Numbered from the stretch's first letter, positions 52,475 to 62,301 are shown. The stretch: 64,000 nucleotides of DNA from Pseudomonas sp. PDM15 (GCF_014851565.1 NZ_JACVAA010000005.1:1-64000), one strand, 5' to 3'. The notes: a model not told the origin generated them from the letters alone. Program-made: numbers and translations.

Positions 52475-53887
52475 ATGCCCTCCCCGCTGCGCCTCTGCCT
52501 TCTGCCGCTGGCTTTTGCCCTGGCGGCCTGTGAGCGCACGCCGCCTCCCGCCGAGCCGGGCGAGGCGCTGTCCGGAGGTGCCACCACGGTGCGCCAGAGC
52601 GACCAGAACGCCTTCTCCCTGCCCTCCGCCAACCTCGCGCCATCGCGGCGTCTGGACTTCGCCGTGGGCAACAGTTTCTTCCGCAATCCCTGGGTGATCG
52701 CCCCGGCCACCACCACGGCGCGCGATGGCCTCGGCCCGCTGTTCAATACCAACGCCTGCCAGAACTGCCATATCAAGGACGGTCGCGGCCATCCGCCGGA
52801 GCGCGATGCGCTCAGCGCCGCCTCCATGCTGGTGCGCCTGTCCATCAAGGGCGACGACTCGCCGACCCACACCGAGCTGCGCCAGCGCCTGGGCGTGGTG
52901 CCCGAGCCGGTATACGGCGGCCAGCTGCAAGACATGAGCAACCCCGGGGTGGCGCCCGAGGGCAAGGTGCGGGTCGAGTACGACCTGCAAGCGGTGACGC
53001 TCGCCGACGGCACCGTCGTCGAGCTGCGCAAGCCGCGCCTGGTCATCAGCAAGCTGGGCTACGGCGCGCTGCACCCGGACACCCTGTTCTCCGCCCGCGT
53101 GGCGCCGCCGATGATCGGCCTCGGCCTGCTGGAAGCGATTCCCGAGGCGGCGATCCTGGCCAATGCCGACCCGGACGACCGCGACGGCGATGGCATTCGC
53201 GGCGCTCCCAATCGCGTCCATGACGATGCCAGCGGCCAGCAGGTACTCGGCCGCTTCGGCTGGAAGGCCGGCCAGCCCAGCCTCAACCAGCAGAACGTGC
53301 ATGCCTTTGCCGGCGACATGGGCCTGACCACCGAGCTGCTGCCGCATGACGACTGCAGCGTCGCCCAGACCGACTGCCGCGCCATGCCCGACGGCGGCGA
53401 GCCCGAGGTCAGCGCCAACATCCTCGCCAACGTACTGTTCTACACCCGCAACCTGGCGGTCCCGGCGCGCCGCGGCGTGGACGAACTGGAAGTGCGCCGC
53501 GGCAAGCAGCTGTTCATCAACGCCGGTTGCCAGCGATGCCACACTCCGAGCTTCGTCACCGCCGCCGACGCCGCGGAGCCGGAGCTGGCCAACGAGACCA
53601 TTCGCCCCTATACCGATATGCTGCTGCACGACATGGGCGAAGGCCTGGCCGATGGCCGCCCGGAGTTTCAGGCCAGCGGCAGCCAGTGGCGCACCGCGCC
53701 GCTGTGGGGTATCGGCCTGACCCAGGCCGTCAATGGCCACACCCAGTTCCTCCACGACGGCCGCGCGCGCAACCTGCTGGAGGCCATCCTCTGGCACGGC
53801 GGCGAGGCGCAGAACGCCAGGCAGGCCGTCATCGATTTCGATGCCAGCGAGCGCGGTGCGCTGCTGGCCTTCCTCAACTCCCTGTAA
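52475..53887 (+). CDS. Di-heme oxidoreductase (DHOR/DUF1111) lipoprotein
   Basis: A 470-residue lipoprotein (signal ends ALAAC, C19) with two c-type heme motifs: CQNCH (C95, C98, H99) and CQRCH (C352, C355, H356). An Asp-rich DPDDRDGDG stretch may bind calcium. DHOR proteins are periplasmic or outer-membrane di-heme enzymes, sometimes labelled thiol oxidoreductases. Their partner here is most likely the imelysins, as this pairing recurs with iron regulation. The start at 52475 is 10 bases after the weak -10 region, so a TTGACT-containing promoter may lie just upstream. Confidence 0.9.
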   Translation: MPSPLRLCLLPLAFALAACERTPPPAEPGEALSGGATTVRQSDQNAFSLPSANLAPSRRLDFAVGNSFFRNPWVIAPATTTARDGLGPLFNTNACQNCHIKDGRGHPPERDALSAASMLVRLSIKGDDSPTHTELRQRLGVVPEPVYGGQLQDMSNPGVAPEGKVRVEYDLQAVTLADGTVVELRKPRLVISKLGYGALHPDTLFSARVAPPMIGLGLLEAIPEAAILANADPDDRDGDGIRGAPNRVHDDASGQQVLGRFGWKAGQPSLNQQNVHAFAGDMGLTTELLPHDDCSVAQTDCRAMPDGGEPEVSANILANVLFYTRNLAVPARRGVDELEVRRGKQLFINAGCQRCHTPSFVTAADAAEPELANETIRPYTDMLLHDMGEGLADGRPEFQASGSQWRTAPLWGIGLTQAVNGHTQFLHDGRARNLLEAILWHGGEAQNARQAVIDFDASERGALLAFLNSL

Positions 53888-53897
53888 GGAGCCCGGA

Positions 53898-54959
53898 ATG
53901 CCCCGTTCCCCCCTCGTCATCGCCCTGCTCGCCCTGGGTCTCGCCGCCTGCAGCCCGCAGGACCCGCAACAGCGCACCAGCGCCACCCTGGTCGACGGCG
54001 TGCTGCTGCCCGCATACAGCGCCTGGCACCAGTCCAACCAGCAGCTGGCCGAGAGCGCCAAGGCATTCTGCGCAGGCAAACAGGAGCTGGGCGCCGCGCA
54101 GCAGGCATTCCTTACCGATGTCGCCAGCTGGGCCGCCCTTCAGCCGCTGCTGCTCGGCCCGCTGGCCGAAGGCAACCGCGCCTGGCAGGTGCAGTTCTGG
54201 CCGGACAAGAAGAACCTGGTGCAGCGCCAGGTCGAAGCCCTGCTGAAGAACAAGCCGCAGCTGACCCAGGCCGACGTGGAGAAGGCCAGCGTGGTGGTAC
54301 AGGGCCTGACCGCCTATGAATACGTGCTGTTCGACGCGGGCATCGATCTCTCCGATGCCGCGCAGAAGACCCGTTACTGCCCGCTGCTGACCGCTATCGG
54401 CGAGCATCAGCAGAAGCTCTCCGCCGACGTCCTCGGCCAGTGGCAGGCCGAAGGCGGCATGGTCGCTCAGCTCAAGGAATTCCCCAACGCCCGCTACGCA
54501 GAGGCACCCGAGGCCGTGGCCGAACTGCTGCGCGCCCAGGTCAACGCCATCGACGGCCTGAAGAAGAAGCTCGGCGCCGCCCTCGGCCGCCAGAGCAAGG
54601 GTGTACCGCAGCCGTACCAGGCCGAGTTCTGGCGCAGCAACGCCAGCCTGGCCAGCCTCGCCGCCAGCGTCGCCAGCGCCGAGCGCCTGTGGCTGGGCGG
54701 CAACAAGGACGGCGTGCGCAGTCTGCTCGGCGACGACCAGCAAGCCCTGGCGGCCAACATCGACCAGCAGTACGCCACCACCCGCCAGCAGCTGGCCGCG
54801 CTGCAGCGCCCGCTCGGCGAGCTGCTCGCCGACGAGGCCGGCCGTAACGAGCTGAACGCCTTCTATGACGAACTCAACAAGCTGCACCGCCTGCAGGGTG
54901 GCGAGCTGGCCAAGGCGCTCGGCGTGCAGCTGGGCTTCAACGCCCACGACGGTGACTGA
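53898..54959 (+). CDS. Second imelysin-like lipoprotein
   Basis: A 353-residue lipoprotein (signal ends LAAC, C18) of the imelysin family. The motif region reads GLTAYEYVLFD, so Thr138 stands where the first paralogue has its His, while Glu141 is kept. This implies altered metal binding or a structural role. GGAG lies upstream of the ATG, 10 bases after the DHOR stop. It is followed without a gap by the DUF1513 gene. Confidence 0.88.
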   Translation: MPRSPLVIALLALGLAACSPQDPQQRTSATLVDGVLLPAYSAWHQSNQQLAESAKAFCAGKQELGAAQQAFLTDVASWAALQPLLLGPLAEGNRAWQVQFWPDKKNLVQRQVEALLKNKPQLTQADVEKASVVVQGLTAYEYVLFDAGIDLSDAAQKTRYCPLLTAIGEHQQKLSADVLGQWQAEGGMVAQLKEFPNARYAEAPEAVAELLRAQVNAIDGLKKKLGAALGRQSKGVPQPYQAEFWRSNASLASLAASVASAERLWLGGNKDGVRSLLGDDQQALAANIDQQYATTRQQLAALQRPLGELLADEAGRNELNAFYDELNKLHRLQGGELAKALGVQLGFNAHDGD

Positions 54960-56069
54960 ATGAAGCGCAGAGCCTTTCTCGGCCTGGGTGGCCTGGCCCT
55001 GGCCGCCGGCGCGCTGACTACTGGCGCATTGGGCGGCTGGAAGCTGATCAGCCATGGCCCGCAGCCGCTGCTGCTGTCGGCCCGTGACGACAGCGACGGC
55101 CACCACTACGCAGTGGGCTACCGCCTGGACGGCAGCAAGGCCTTCGCCACGCGGGTGAGCGAACGCTGCCATGACGTGGTGCCGCACCCCAGCCTGCCGC
55201 TGGCGGTGTTCGTCGGCCGCCGGCCGAGCCGCGAGAGCTATCTGATCGACACCCGCGACGGCCGTCTGCTGCAGACCCTGGCCTCGCCGGTCGAGCGCCA
55301 CTTCTATGGCCACGGCGTGTTCCACCAAGACGGCGAGTGGTTCTACAGCACCGAGAACGACACCAGCCAGCCCGGCCGTGGCGTGCTCGGCGTCTACCGC
55401 CTGCAGGGCGAGCGCCTGGAACGGGTGGCCGAGCGCAGCACCCACGGCCTGGGCCCGCACCAGCTGCTGTGGCTGCCTGGCGGCGAGGAACTGGTGGTGG
55501 CCAACGGCGGCATCCGCACCGAGGCCGACAGCCGGGTGATGATGAACCTCGACGCCATGGAGCCGAGCCTGGTGCTGATGCACCGCGACGGCACGCTGAT
55601 CAGCAAGGAGCAGTTGCCCGAGCGGATGAACAGCGTGCGCCACCTGGCCGTGGCCGCCGACGGCACCATCGTCTCTGGTCAACAGTACGAGGGCGACCCG
55701 CAGGATGTGGCGCCGCTACTGGCGATCAAGCGTCCCGGCCAGCCCTTCCAGCCTTTCCCCCTGGGCGAGGCGCAGCGCCAGGCGATGAACCAGTACACCG
55801 CCAGCCTGGCGATCCACGACGAGCTGCGCCTGCTGGCGCTGACCGCACCGCGCGGCAACCGCTTCTTCATCTGGAACCTGGACAGCACCGAGCTGCTGCT
55901 CGATGCACCGCTGCCGGACTGCGCCGGCGTGGGCGCGGTGGCCGACGGTTTCGTGGTCACCTCCGGCCAGGGCCGCTGCCGCCTGTACGACTGCCGCGGC
56001 GAGCAGATCGCCGTGCGCCCGCTGGAACTGCCGGCAGGGCTCTGGGACAACCATTTGCGCCTGGCCTGA
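54960..56069 (+). CDS. DUF1513 beta-propeller protein
   Basis: A 369-residue exported protein with a twin-Arg N-terminus (MKRRAFLGLGGLALAAGAL) and a likely propeller (HYAVGYRLDGSKAFATRV, GRGVLGVYRLQGERL). The family occurs with imelysin and DHOR genes. Function unknown. Its ATG starts on the base after the previous stop. Confidence 0.85.
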   Translation: MKRRAFLGLGGLALAAGALTTGALGGWKLISHGPQPLLLSARDDSDGHHYAVGYRLDGSKAFATRVSERCHDVVPHPSLPLAVFVGRRPSRESYLIDTRDGRLLQTLASPVERHFYGHGVFHQDGEWFYSTENDTSQPGRGVLGVYRLQGERLERVAERSTHGLGPHQLLWLPGGEELVVANGGIRTEADSRVMMNLDAMEPSLVLMHRDGTLISKEQLPERMNSVRHLAVAADGTIVSGQQYEGDPQDVAPLLAIKRPGQPFQPFPLGEAQRQAMNQYTASLAIHDELRLLALTAPRGNRFFIWNLDSTELLLDAPLPDCAGVGAVADGFVVTSGQGRCRLYDCRGEQIAVRPLELPAGLWDNHLRLA

Positions 56070-56181
56070 AATGGCCGTGAAGGCTAAAGGCCAGCGCGGC
56101 GCGGCCAACCTATACTGAACTGCACGTTGCACTCGCGCCGGAACTCCGGCCGTTGCCGCCGGTTTTCATGGCCGGGTGATA

Positions 56182-56246
56182 GGGATATCCGCAGTTCCGG
56201 TGCCCGCCTGGGCGCCGGGGGCAGTCACCCCGAAGAGGCGTATCCC
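56182..56246 (+). other. Strong stem-loop leader before the chemoreceptor gene
   Basis: GGGATA (56182-56187) pairs with TATCCC (56241-56246), ending one base before the ATG. Inside is a 9-bp stem, CCGGTGCCC with GGGCGCCGG (56197-56218, loop GCCT). The ribosome site AGAGG lies inside the closed region. It does not match the c-di-GMP or other riboswitch consensus I know. Confidence 0.35.
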
Positions 56247-56247
56247 C

Positions 56248-57873
56248 ATGTTCCTGCAGAAATCCCTGCGCGCGCAGATCCTCGCGCTGCTCGGCGGCAG
56301 CCTGGCGCTGATCCTGATCACCGCCCTGGCCTGCTTCAGCTTCCTCTCCAACGGCATGCATGACTACCGCGGCCTGCTCGACGGCCCGCTGCAGGCTGCC
56401 CGTCTGATCGACTCGGCCAACGTCGAGTTCAAGATCCAGGTGCAGGAATGGAAGAACGTCCTGCTGCGCGGCCAGAGCAGCGAGAACCTGAACAAGTACT
56501 GGGGCCAGTTCGAGGCCCAGGAGCGCAAGGTTCAGGACATCCTTGGCGAACTGTCCCAGGAGGCCAGGGACGATGCCGCGCTGAAAGGCCAGGTGGACCG
56601 CCTGCGCAGCGAGCACCAGACCCTCGGCGCCAACTACCGCAAGGGGCGCGACGCCTTCGTCGCCGCCGGCGGCGACGCCAAGGCCGGTGATGCGGCGGTC
56701 AAGGGCATCGACCGTGCCGCCAGCGAGCAGATGACCGCCCTGGTCGACCAGCTGCGCGAACAGAGCATCCAGCAGGCTGAGCAGATCAACGCCAGCGCCG
56801 ACCGCACCATCACCCTAGGCACCCTGGTCATGCTCGCCGCCAGCGTGGTGATCGCCCTGTTCAGCCTGTGGCTGGTCAACCGCCACCTGATCATCCCGAT
56901 CCGCCACCTGATCACCCATGTCGACCAGCTCAGCCATGGCCGCTTCGGGCAGAAGGTGGAAGTGCAGCGCAAGGATGAGCTGGGCATGCTGGCCAGGGCG
57001 GCCAACACCCTGCGCGACTTCCTCGCCAGCACCACCGAGAGCCTGCGCCTGAGCAGCGGCAACCTGGACACCGCCAGCGGCGAGCTGAACCAGATCGCCT
57101 CGCGCATGACCCTGGGCATCAACGAACAGTTCGAGCGCACCGACCAGGTCGCTACCGCCATGCACGAGATGTCCGCCACCGCCCAGGAAGTGGCGCGCCA
57201 CGCAGCCGAGGCCGCGCACGCCGCAGACGATGCCGACAGCTCGGCACGCCAGGGCGGCCGGGTGATGGAGTCAACCATCCAGACCATCACCGGCATGCGC
57301 GGCGAGATCGCCAACACCGCCGAGGTGATCCGCCGCCTGGAGAGCGACAGCGGGCGCATCGGCAAGGTGCTGGAAGTGATCCGCGGCATCGCCGAGCAGA
57401 CCAACCTGCTCGCCCTAAATGCCGCCATCGAGGCCGCGCGCGCCGGCGAGCAGGGCCGCGGCTTCGCCGTGGTAGCCGACGAAGTACGTACCCTGGCCCA
57501 GCGCACGGCCGAGTCCACCGCCGAGATCAACCAGATCATCGATACCGTACAGACCGGCGCACTCAACGCCGTGCGCGCCATCGAGAGTGGGCAAAGCCGC
57601 AGCGAGGAAGGCGTGACCCAGGTGACCGAGGCCGGCGCCATGCTGCAGCGCATCACCGGTGCGGTGGAGGCGATCCGCGACATGAACCGGCAGATCGCCA
57701 CCGCCGCCGAGGAGCAGACCTCGGTGGCCGAGGACATCTCGCGCAACCTCACCGAGATCACCGCCATCGCCAGCTCCAACCAGGAGAACGTCGAGCGCAC
57801 CCAGGCCGCCAGCCATACCCTGCGCAGCCTGTCCGGCGAGCTCAGTGAAGTGACCCAGCGCCTAGGCGCCTGA
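56248..57873 (+). CDS. Methyl-accepting chemotaxis protein
   Basis: A 541-residue chemoreceptor. Membrane segments at about residues 11-33 and 189-210 enclose a periplasmic helical domain of 155 residues; then HAMP (about 211-263) and a cytoplasmic signalling hairpin with [20 protein letters not shown] and [12 protein letters not shown] (about 376-412). The ligand is not predictable from the short helical sensor. The ATG at 56248 starts [10 protein letters not shown]. In the recalled PAO1 order DUF1513 is directly followed by mexV, so this gene would be an insertion there. Confidence 0.94.
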   Translation: MFLQKSLRAQILALLGGSLALILITALACFSFLSNGMHDYRGLLDGPLQAARLIDSANVEFKIQVQEWKNVLLRGQSSENLNKYWGQFEAQERKVQDILGELSQEARDDAALKGQVDRLRSEHQTLGANYRKGRDAFVAAGGDAKAGDAAVKGIDRAASEQMTALVDQLREQSIQQAEQINASADRTITLGTLVMLAASVVIALFSLWLVNRHLIIPIRHLITHVDQLSHGRFGQKVEVQRKDELGMLARAANTLRDFLASTTESLRLSSGNLDTASGELNQIASRMTLGINEQFERTDQVATAMHEMSATAQEVARHAAEAAHAADDADSSARQGGRVMESTIQTITGMRGEIANTAEVIRRLESDSGRIGKVLEVIRGIAEQTNLLALNAAIEAARAGEQGRGFAVVADEVRTLAQRTAESTAEINQIIDTVQTGALNAVRAIESGQSRSEEGVTQVTEAGAMLQRITGAVEAIRDMNRQIATAAEEQTSVAEDISRNLTEITAIASSNQENVERTQAASHTLRSLSGELSEVTQRLGA

Positions 57874-57879
57874 GGCGCG

Positions 57880-57904
57880 AATCGGTACAGGGACGTACCG
57901 ATTT
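57880..57904 (+). terminator. Terminator after the chemoreceptor gene
   Basis: AATCGGTAC, loop of six, GTACCGATT. A perfect 9-bp stem just after the stop, with a short T run. Confidence 0.65.
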
Positions 57905-57980
57905 CTCGGCCATCTGTGCGGTTTGCGCGACGCCGTGTTGCGCGACAATAGCGGCGCAATCTTTTGCAAACGCCAAGCTT

Positions 57981-58009
57981 TTGACTTGATGGTCAAGTAG
58001 CACTAAGGT
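57981..58009 (+). promoter_or_regulatory. mexV-like promoter with palindromic operator
   Basis: TTGACT (57981-57986), 17-base spacer, TAAGGT (58004-58009). Inside it two overlapping inverted repeats occur: TTGAC..GTCAA (57981-57996) and ACTTGA.TGG.TCAAGT (57984-57998). A dimeric repressor could cover the -35 and spacer. Confidence 0.5.
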
Positions 58010-58058
58010 GCCACCTTCGCCATTCCAGGCCCTCCCCGCCTCGCCAAGGATTCGGAAT

Positions 58059-59207
58059 ATGTTGCTCCGCCGCATGCTCATCATGCTGGGCGTAGTACTC
58101 GTCGTGGTGCTCGCCCTCGCCGCCTACAAAGGCTTCTCCATCTACCAGCAGATCCAGATGTTCTCCGGCCCACAGCCGGCCATCAGCGTGTCCGCCGCCG
58201 TCTCCGAGGAACGGCCCTGGCAGAGCCGCCTGCCGGCCATCGGCACGCTCAAGGCATTCCAGGGCGTGGACCTGACTTCCGAGGTGCAGGGCACGGTCAA
58301 GGAAGTGCTGTTCCAGTCCGGCGAGAAGGTCACGGTCGGCCAGCCGTTGCTGCAGCTGGACAGCGAAGTGGAGCGCGCCATCCTGGCCACCGCCGAAGCG
58401 GTGCGCGCCCTGGCTCGCGTCGAGTACGAGCGCGGCAAGAAAATCGCCGGCAAACAGGCTATCTCCAAGAGCGAATTCGACCGCCTCAACGCCGAGCTGC
58501 TCAAGGCCGAGGCCAGCGTCTCCCAGCTCAAGGCCGAGCTGGACAAGAAGCGCATCCTCGCGCCGTTCGCCGGCACCATAGGCATTCGCCAGGTGGACAC
58601 CGGCGCCTACCTGAGCCCGGGCACCCACTTCGCCACCCTGCAGGACCTGTCCAGGCTCTACGTCGACTTCTTCCTGCCCGAGCAGAACTACCCGCAGCTG
58701 GCCATCGGCCAACGCGCGCGCCTGTCGGTCGCGGCCTACCCCGGCGAAGTCTTCACAGGCGAAATCAGCGCCCTCAACCCCAAGGTCGAGGAAAACACCC
58801 GCAACGTGCAAATCCGCGCCACGCTGCCGAACCCGGACAACAAGCTGCTGCCGGGCATGTTCGCCAACCTCGAGGTGCTGCTGCCGGGCGAGAAGCCCCA
58901 GGTAGTGGTGCCGGAAACCGCCATCACCTACACCCTGTACGGCAACTCGGTGTACGTGATCGGCGAGAAGAAGGACGACAAGGGTGCCGTGGAGAAAGAC
59001 GACAAGGGCCAGGCCCAGCTGGTGGTCGAGCGCCGCTTCGTCGAGACAGGCGAGCGCCGCGATGGCGTGGTGCTGGTGCTCAAGGGCCTGAAGGCCGGCG
59101 AGCGCGTGGTCACCGCCGGCCAGCTCAAGCTGGACAACGGCGCCCATGTAACCGTCGTCGATGATCAGTCCCTGACCAAGGACAACCAAGCCAGCGTCGA
59201 GAAGTAA
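58059..59207 (+). CDS. RND pump periplasmic adaptor (MexV-like)
   Basis: A 382-residue membrane-fusion protein anchored by an N-terminal segment (residues about 4-24). The lipoyl domains (VDLTSEVQGTVKEVLFQSGEKV), the alpha-hairpin and the beta-barrel (APFAGTIGIRQVDTGAYLSPG) are present. It links the RND transporter to an outer-membrane channel; no such channel gene lies here, so an OprM-type partner encoded elsewhere is expected. Resembles MexV (PA4374). The transporter gene follows after 23 bases. Confidence 0.9.
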   Translation: MLLRRMLIMLGVVLVVVLALAAYKGFSIYQQIQMFSGPQPAISVSAAVSEERPWQSRLPAIGTLKAFQGVDLTSEVQGTVKEVLFQSGEKVTVGQPLLQLDSEVERAILATAEAVRALARVEYERGKKIAGKQAISKSEFDRLNAELLKAEASVSQLKAELDKKRILAPFAGTIGIRQVDTGAYLSPGTHFATLQDLSRLYVDFFLPEQNYPQLAIGQRARLSVAAYPGEVFTGEISALNPKVEENTRNVQIRATLPNPDNKLLPGMFANLEVLLPGEKPQVVVPETAITYTLYGNSVYVIGEKKDDKGAVEKDDKGQAQLVVERRFVETGERRDGVVLVLKGLKAGERVVTAGQLKLDNGAHVTVVDDQSLTKDNQASVEK

Positions 59208-59230
59208 GGCTCGACGCCAAGGAAACCGCT

Positions 59231-62200
59231 ATGGCTTTCACAGATCCCTTCATCCGGCGCCCGGTCCTGGCGACCGTGGTCAGCCTGCTGATCATCCTGC
59301 TGGGCTTCCAGGCCTTCAGCAAACTGGTGATCCGCCAGTACCCGCAGATGGAAAACGCGCTGATCACGGTGTCCACCGCCTACCCCGGCGCCAATGCCGA
59401 GACCATCCAGGGCTACATCACCCAGCCGCTGCAGCAGAGCCTGGCCAGTGCCGAAGGCATCGACTACATGACGTCGTCGAGCCAGCAGAACGTTTCCACC
59501 ATCTCCATCTACGCCCGTATCGGCGCGGACACCGACCGCCTGTTCACCGAGCTGCTGGCCAAGGCCAACGAGGTCAAGAACCAGCTGCCGCAGGATGCCG
59601 AAGACCCGGTGCTGTCCAAGGAAGCGGCCGACGCCTCGGCGCTGATGTACGTCAGCTTCTACAGCGACGAGCTGTCCAACCCGCAGATCACCGACTACCT
59701 CTCAAGGGTGATCCAGCCCAAGCTGGCCACCCTGCCGGGCATGGCCGAGGCCGAGATCCTCGGCAACCAGGTGTTCGCCATGCGCCTGTGGCTGGACCCA
59801 GTGAAGATGGCCGCCTACGGCATCACCGCGACCGATGTCACCAGTGCCGTGCAGCGTTACAACTTCCTCGCCGCCGCTGGCCAGGTGAAGGGCCAGTACG
59901 TGGTCACCAGCATCAACGCCACCACCGACCTGAAGTCGGCCGAGGCCTTCGGCGCCATTCCGGTGAAGACTTCCGGTGACAGCCGCGTGCTGGTACGCGA
60001 CATCGCCCGGGTGGAGATGGGCGCGGAAAACTACGACTCGATCAGCTCGTTCGACGGCATTCCGTCCGTCTACATTGCCATCAAGGGCACGCCCAGCGCC
60101 AACCCGCTGGATGTGATCAAGCACGTGCGTGCCGCCCTGCCGGAGCTGGAGGCGCAGCTGCCGCCGAACCTCAAGGTCTCCATCGCCTACGACGCCACCG
60201 AGTTCATCCGTGCCTCCATCTACGAGGTGGTCAAGACCCTGGCCGAGGCGGTGCTGATCGTCGTGGTCGTGGTGTTCCTGTTCCTCGGCGCATTCCGCTC
60301 GGTGCTGATCCCGGTGATCACCATCCCGCTGTCGATGATCGGCGTGCTGTTCTTCATGCAGCTGATGGGCTACTCGATCAACCTGCTGACCCTGCTGGCG
60401 ATGGTCCTGGCCATCGGCCTGGTGGTGGACGATGCCATCGTGGTGGTGGAGAACATCCATCGCCATATAGAGGAGGGCAAGACGCCGTTCGACGCCGCCA
60501 TCGAGGGTGCCCGCGAGATCGCCGTGCCGGTGATCTCGATGACCATCACCCTGGCCGCGGTGTACGCCCCCATCGGCTTCCTCGAGGGCCTGACCGGCGC
60601 CCTATTCAAGGAGTTCGCTCTGACCCTGGCCGGTGCGGTGATCATCTCCGGCGTGGTCGCCCTGACCCTGTCGCCGATGATGTGCTCCAGGCTGCTGCGC
60701 CACGAGGAGAACCCCACGGGCCTGGCGCACAAGCTGGACATGGCCTTCGACAAGCTCAAGCGCCGCTACCAGAGGGCTCTGCACGGCACACTCAACACCC
60801 GCCCGGTGGTGGTTGTATTCGGCATCATCGTCATGTGCCTGATTCCGGTGCTGCTCAGCTTCAGCAAGAGCGAGCTGGCGCCCGAGGAAGACCAGGGCAT
60901 CGTGTTCCTGTTCGCCAACGCGCCGCAGCCGACCAACCTGAACTACATGAACGCCTACACCGACCAGTTCGTGAAGATCTTCAAGGAGTTCCCCGAGTAC
61001 TACTCGTCCTTCCAGATCAACGGCTTCGACGGCGTGCAGTCGGGTATCGGCGGCTTCCTGTTGACCCCCTGGGGCGAGCGCGATCGTACCCAGATGGAGT
61101 TGCTGCCGATTGTCCAGGGCCGTCTCAACGACATCCCCGGCCTGCAGATCTTCGGCTTCAACCTGCCGTCCCTGCCCGGTACCGGCGAAGGCCTGCCGTT
61201 CCAGTTCGTGATCAACACGCCGAACGACTACGAGTCGTTGCTGCAGGTGGCCGAGAAGGTCAAGCAGGAGGCCATGGCTTCCGGCAAGTTCGCCTTCCTC
61301 AACGTCGACCTGGCGTTCGACAAGCCCGAGGTGGTAGTCGATATCGATCGTGCCAAAGCGGCGCAGATGGGCGTGTCCATGCAGGACCTGGGCGCCACCC
61401 TGGCCATCCTGCTCGGCGAGGGCGAGGTCAACCGCTTCACCATCGACGGACGCAGCTACAAGGTGATCGCCCAGGTCGAGCGGGCGTACCGCGACAATCC
61501 GAGCTGGCTGAGCAACTACCACGTGAAGAGCGAGAGCGGGCAGATGGTGCCGCTGGCCACCCTGATCAAGGTCAGCGACCGTGCGCGGCCGACCAAGCTC
61601 AAGCAGTTCCAGCAGCTCAACGCGGCGATCATCGAGGGCGTGCCGATCGTCAGCATGGGCGAGGCGGTGGACACCGTGGCGCAGATCGCGCAGAAGGAGG
61701 CGCCGCGCGGCTACACCTTCGACTACGCTGGCGCCTCGCGCCAGTACATCCAGGAAGGCAGCGCGTTGTTCGTCACTTTCGCCCTGGCCCTGGCCATCAT
61801 CTTCCTGGTGCTGGCGGCGCAGTTCGAGAGCTTCCGCGACCCGCTGGTGATCCTGGTCACCGTGCCGCTGTCGATCTGCGGCGCGCTGATCCCGATCTTC
61901 CTCGGTTTCTCGAGTATGAACATCTACACCCAGGTGGGACTGGTGACGCTGATCGGCCTGATTAGCAAGCACGGCATCCTGATCGTCGAGTTCGCCAACC
62001 AGTTGCGTCGCGACAACGGCCTGTCGGTGCGCGAGGCGATCGAGGAAGCCGCGTCGATCCGCCTGCGCCCGGTGCTGATGACCACCGCGGCGATGGTGTT
62101 CGGCATGGTGCCGCTGATCCTCGCCACCGGCGCCGGTGCGGTGAGCCGCTTCGACATCGGCTTGGTGATCGCCACCGGCATGTCCATCGGCACCCTGTTC

Positions 62201-62284
62201 ACCCTGTTCGTGCTGCCCTGCGTCTACACCCTGCTGGCCAGTCCGGACAAGATGCCGACTGCATCGACCGCGGCGGCTCACTGA
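59231..62284 (+). CDS. RND efflux transporter (MexW-like)
   Basis: A 1017-residue proton-driven multidrug exporter. Twelve membrane segments with the proton-relay Asp pair D400-D401 (LVVDDAIVVVENI), the duplicated periplasmic loops, and the GxxxD-type motif in the second half (GLVTLIGLISKHGILIVEFAN). Resembles MexW (PA4375), which with MexV and OprM exports fluoroquinolones, tetracycline and chloramphenicol. Terminated by a strong hairpin. Confidence 0.94.
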   Translation: MAFTDPFIRRPVLATVVSLLIILLGFQAFSKLVIRQYPQMENALITVSTAYPGANAETIQGYITQPLQQSLASAEGIDYMTSSSQQNVSTISIYARIGADTDRLFTELLAKANEVKNQLPQDAEDPVLSKEAADASALMYVSFYSDELSNPQITDYLSRVIQPKLATLPGMAEAEILGNQVFAMRLWLDPVKMAAYGITATDVTSAVQRYNFLAAAGQVKGQYVVTSINATTDLKSAEAFGAIPVKTSGDSRVLVRDIARVEMGAENYDSISSFDGIPSVYIAIKGTPSANPLDVIKHVRAALPELEAQLPPNLKVSIAYDATEFIRASIYEVVKTLAEAVLIVVVVVFLFLGAFRSVLIPVITIPLSMIGVLFFMQLMGYSINLLTLLAMVLAIGLVVDDAIVVVENIHRHIEEGKTPFDAAIEGAREIAVPVISMTITLAAVYAPIGFLEGLTGALFKEFALTLAGAVIISGVVALTLSPMMCSRLLRHEENPTGLAHKLDMAFDKLKRRYQRALHGTLNTRPVVVVFGIIVMCLIPVLLSFSKSELAPEEDQGIVFLFANAPQPTNLNYMNAYTDQFVKIFKEFPEYYSSFQINGFDGVQSGIGGFLLTPWGERDRTQMELLPIVQGRLNDIPGLQIFGFNLPSLPGTGEGLPFQFVINTPNDYESLLQVAEKVKQEAMASGKFAFLNVDLAFDKPEVVVDIDRAKAAQMGVSMQDLGATLAILLGEGEVNRFTIDGRSYKVIAQVERAYRDNPSWLSNYHVKSESGQMVPLATLIKVSDRARPTKLKQFQQLNAAIIEGVPIVSMGEAVDTVAQIAQKEAPRGYTFDYAGASRQYIQEGSALFVTFALALAIIFLVLAAQFESFRDPLVILVTVPLSICGALIPIFLGFSSMNIYTQVGLVTLIGLISKHGILIVEFANQLRRDNGLSVREAIEEAASIRLRPVLMTTAAMVFGMVPLILATGAGAVSRFDIGLVIATGMSIGTLFTLFVLPCVYTLLASPDKMPTASTAAAH

Positions 62285-62301
62285 GCCACCGCCGGTAAAC
62301 G

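Noticed and set aside
56085..56111. FliA (sigma28) promoter for the chemoreceptor
   Set aside because: TAAA is followed after 15 bases by GCCAACCT, only half matching GCCGATAA. Too weak to list.
56182..56246. Chemoreceptor leader as a c-di-GMP riboswitch
   Set aside because: The conserved c-di-GMP-I core elements are absent; only hairpins are seen, which GC-rich DNA forms easily.
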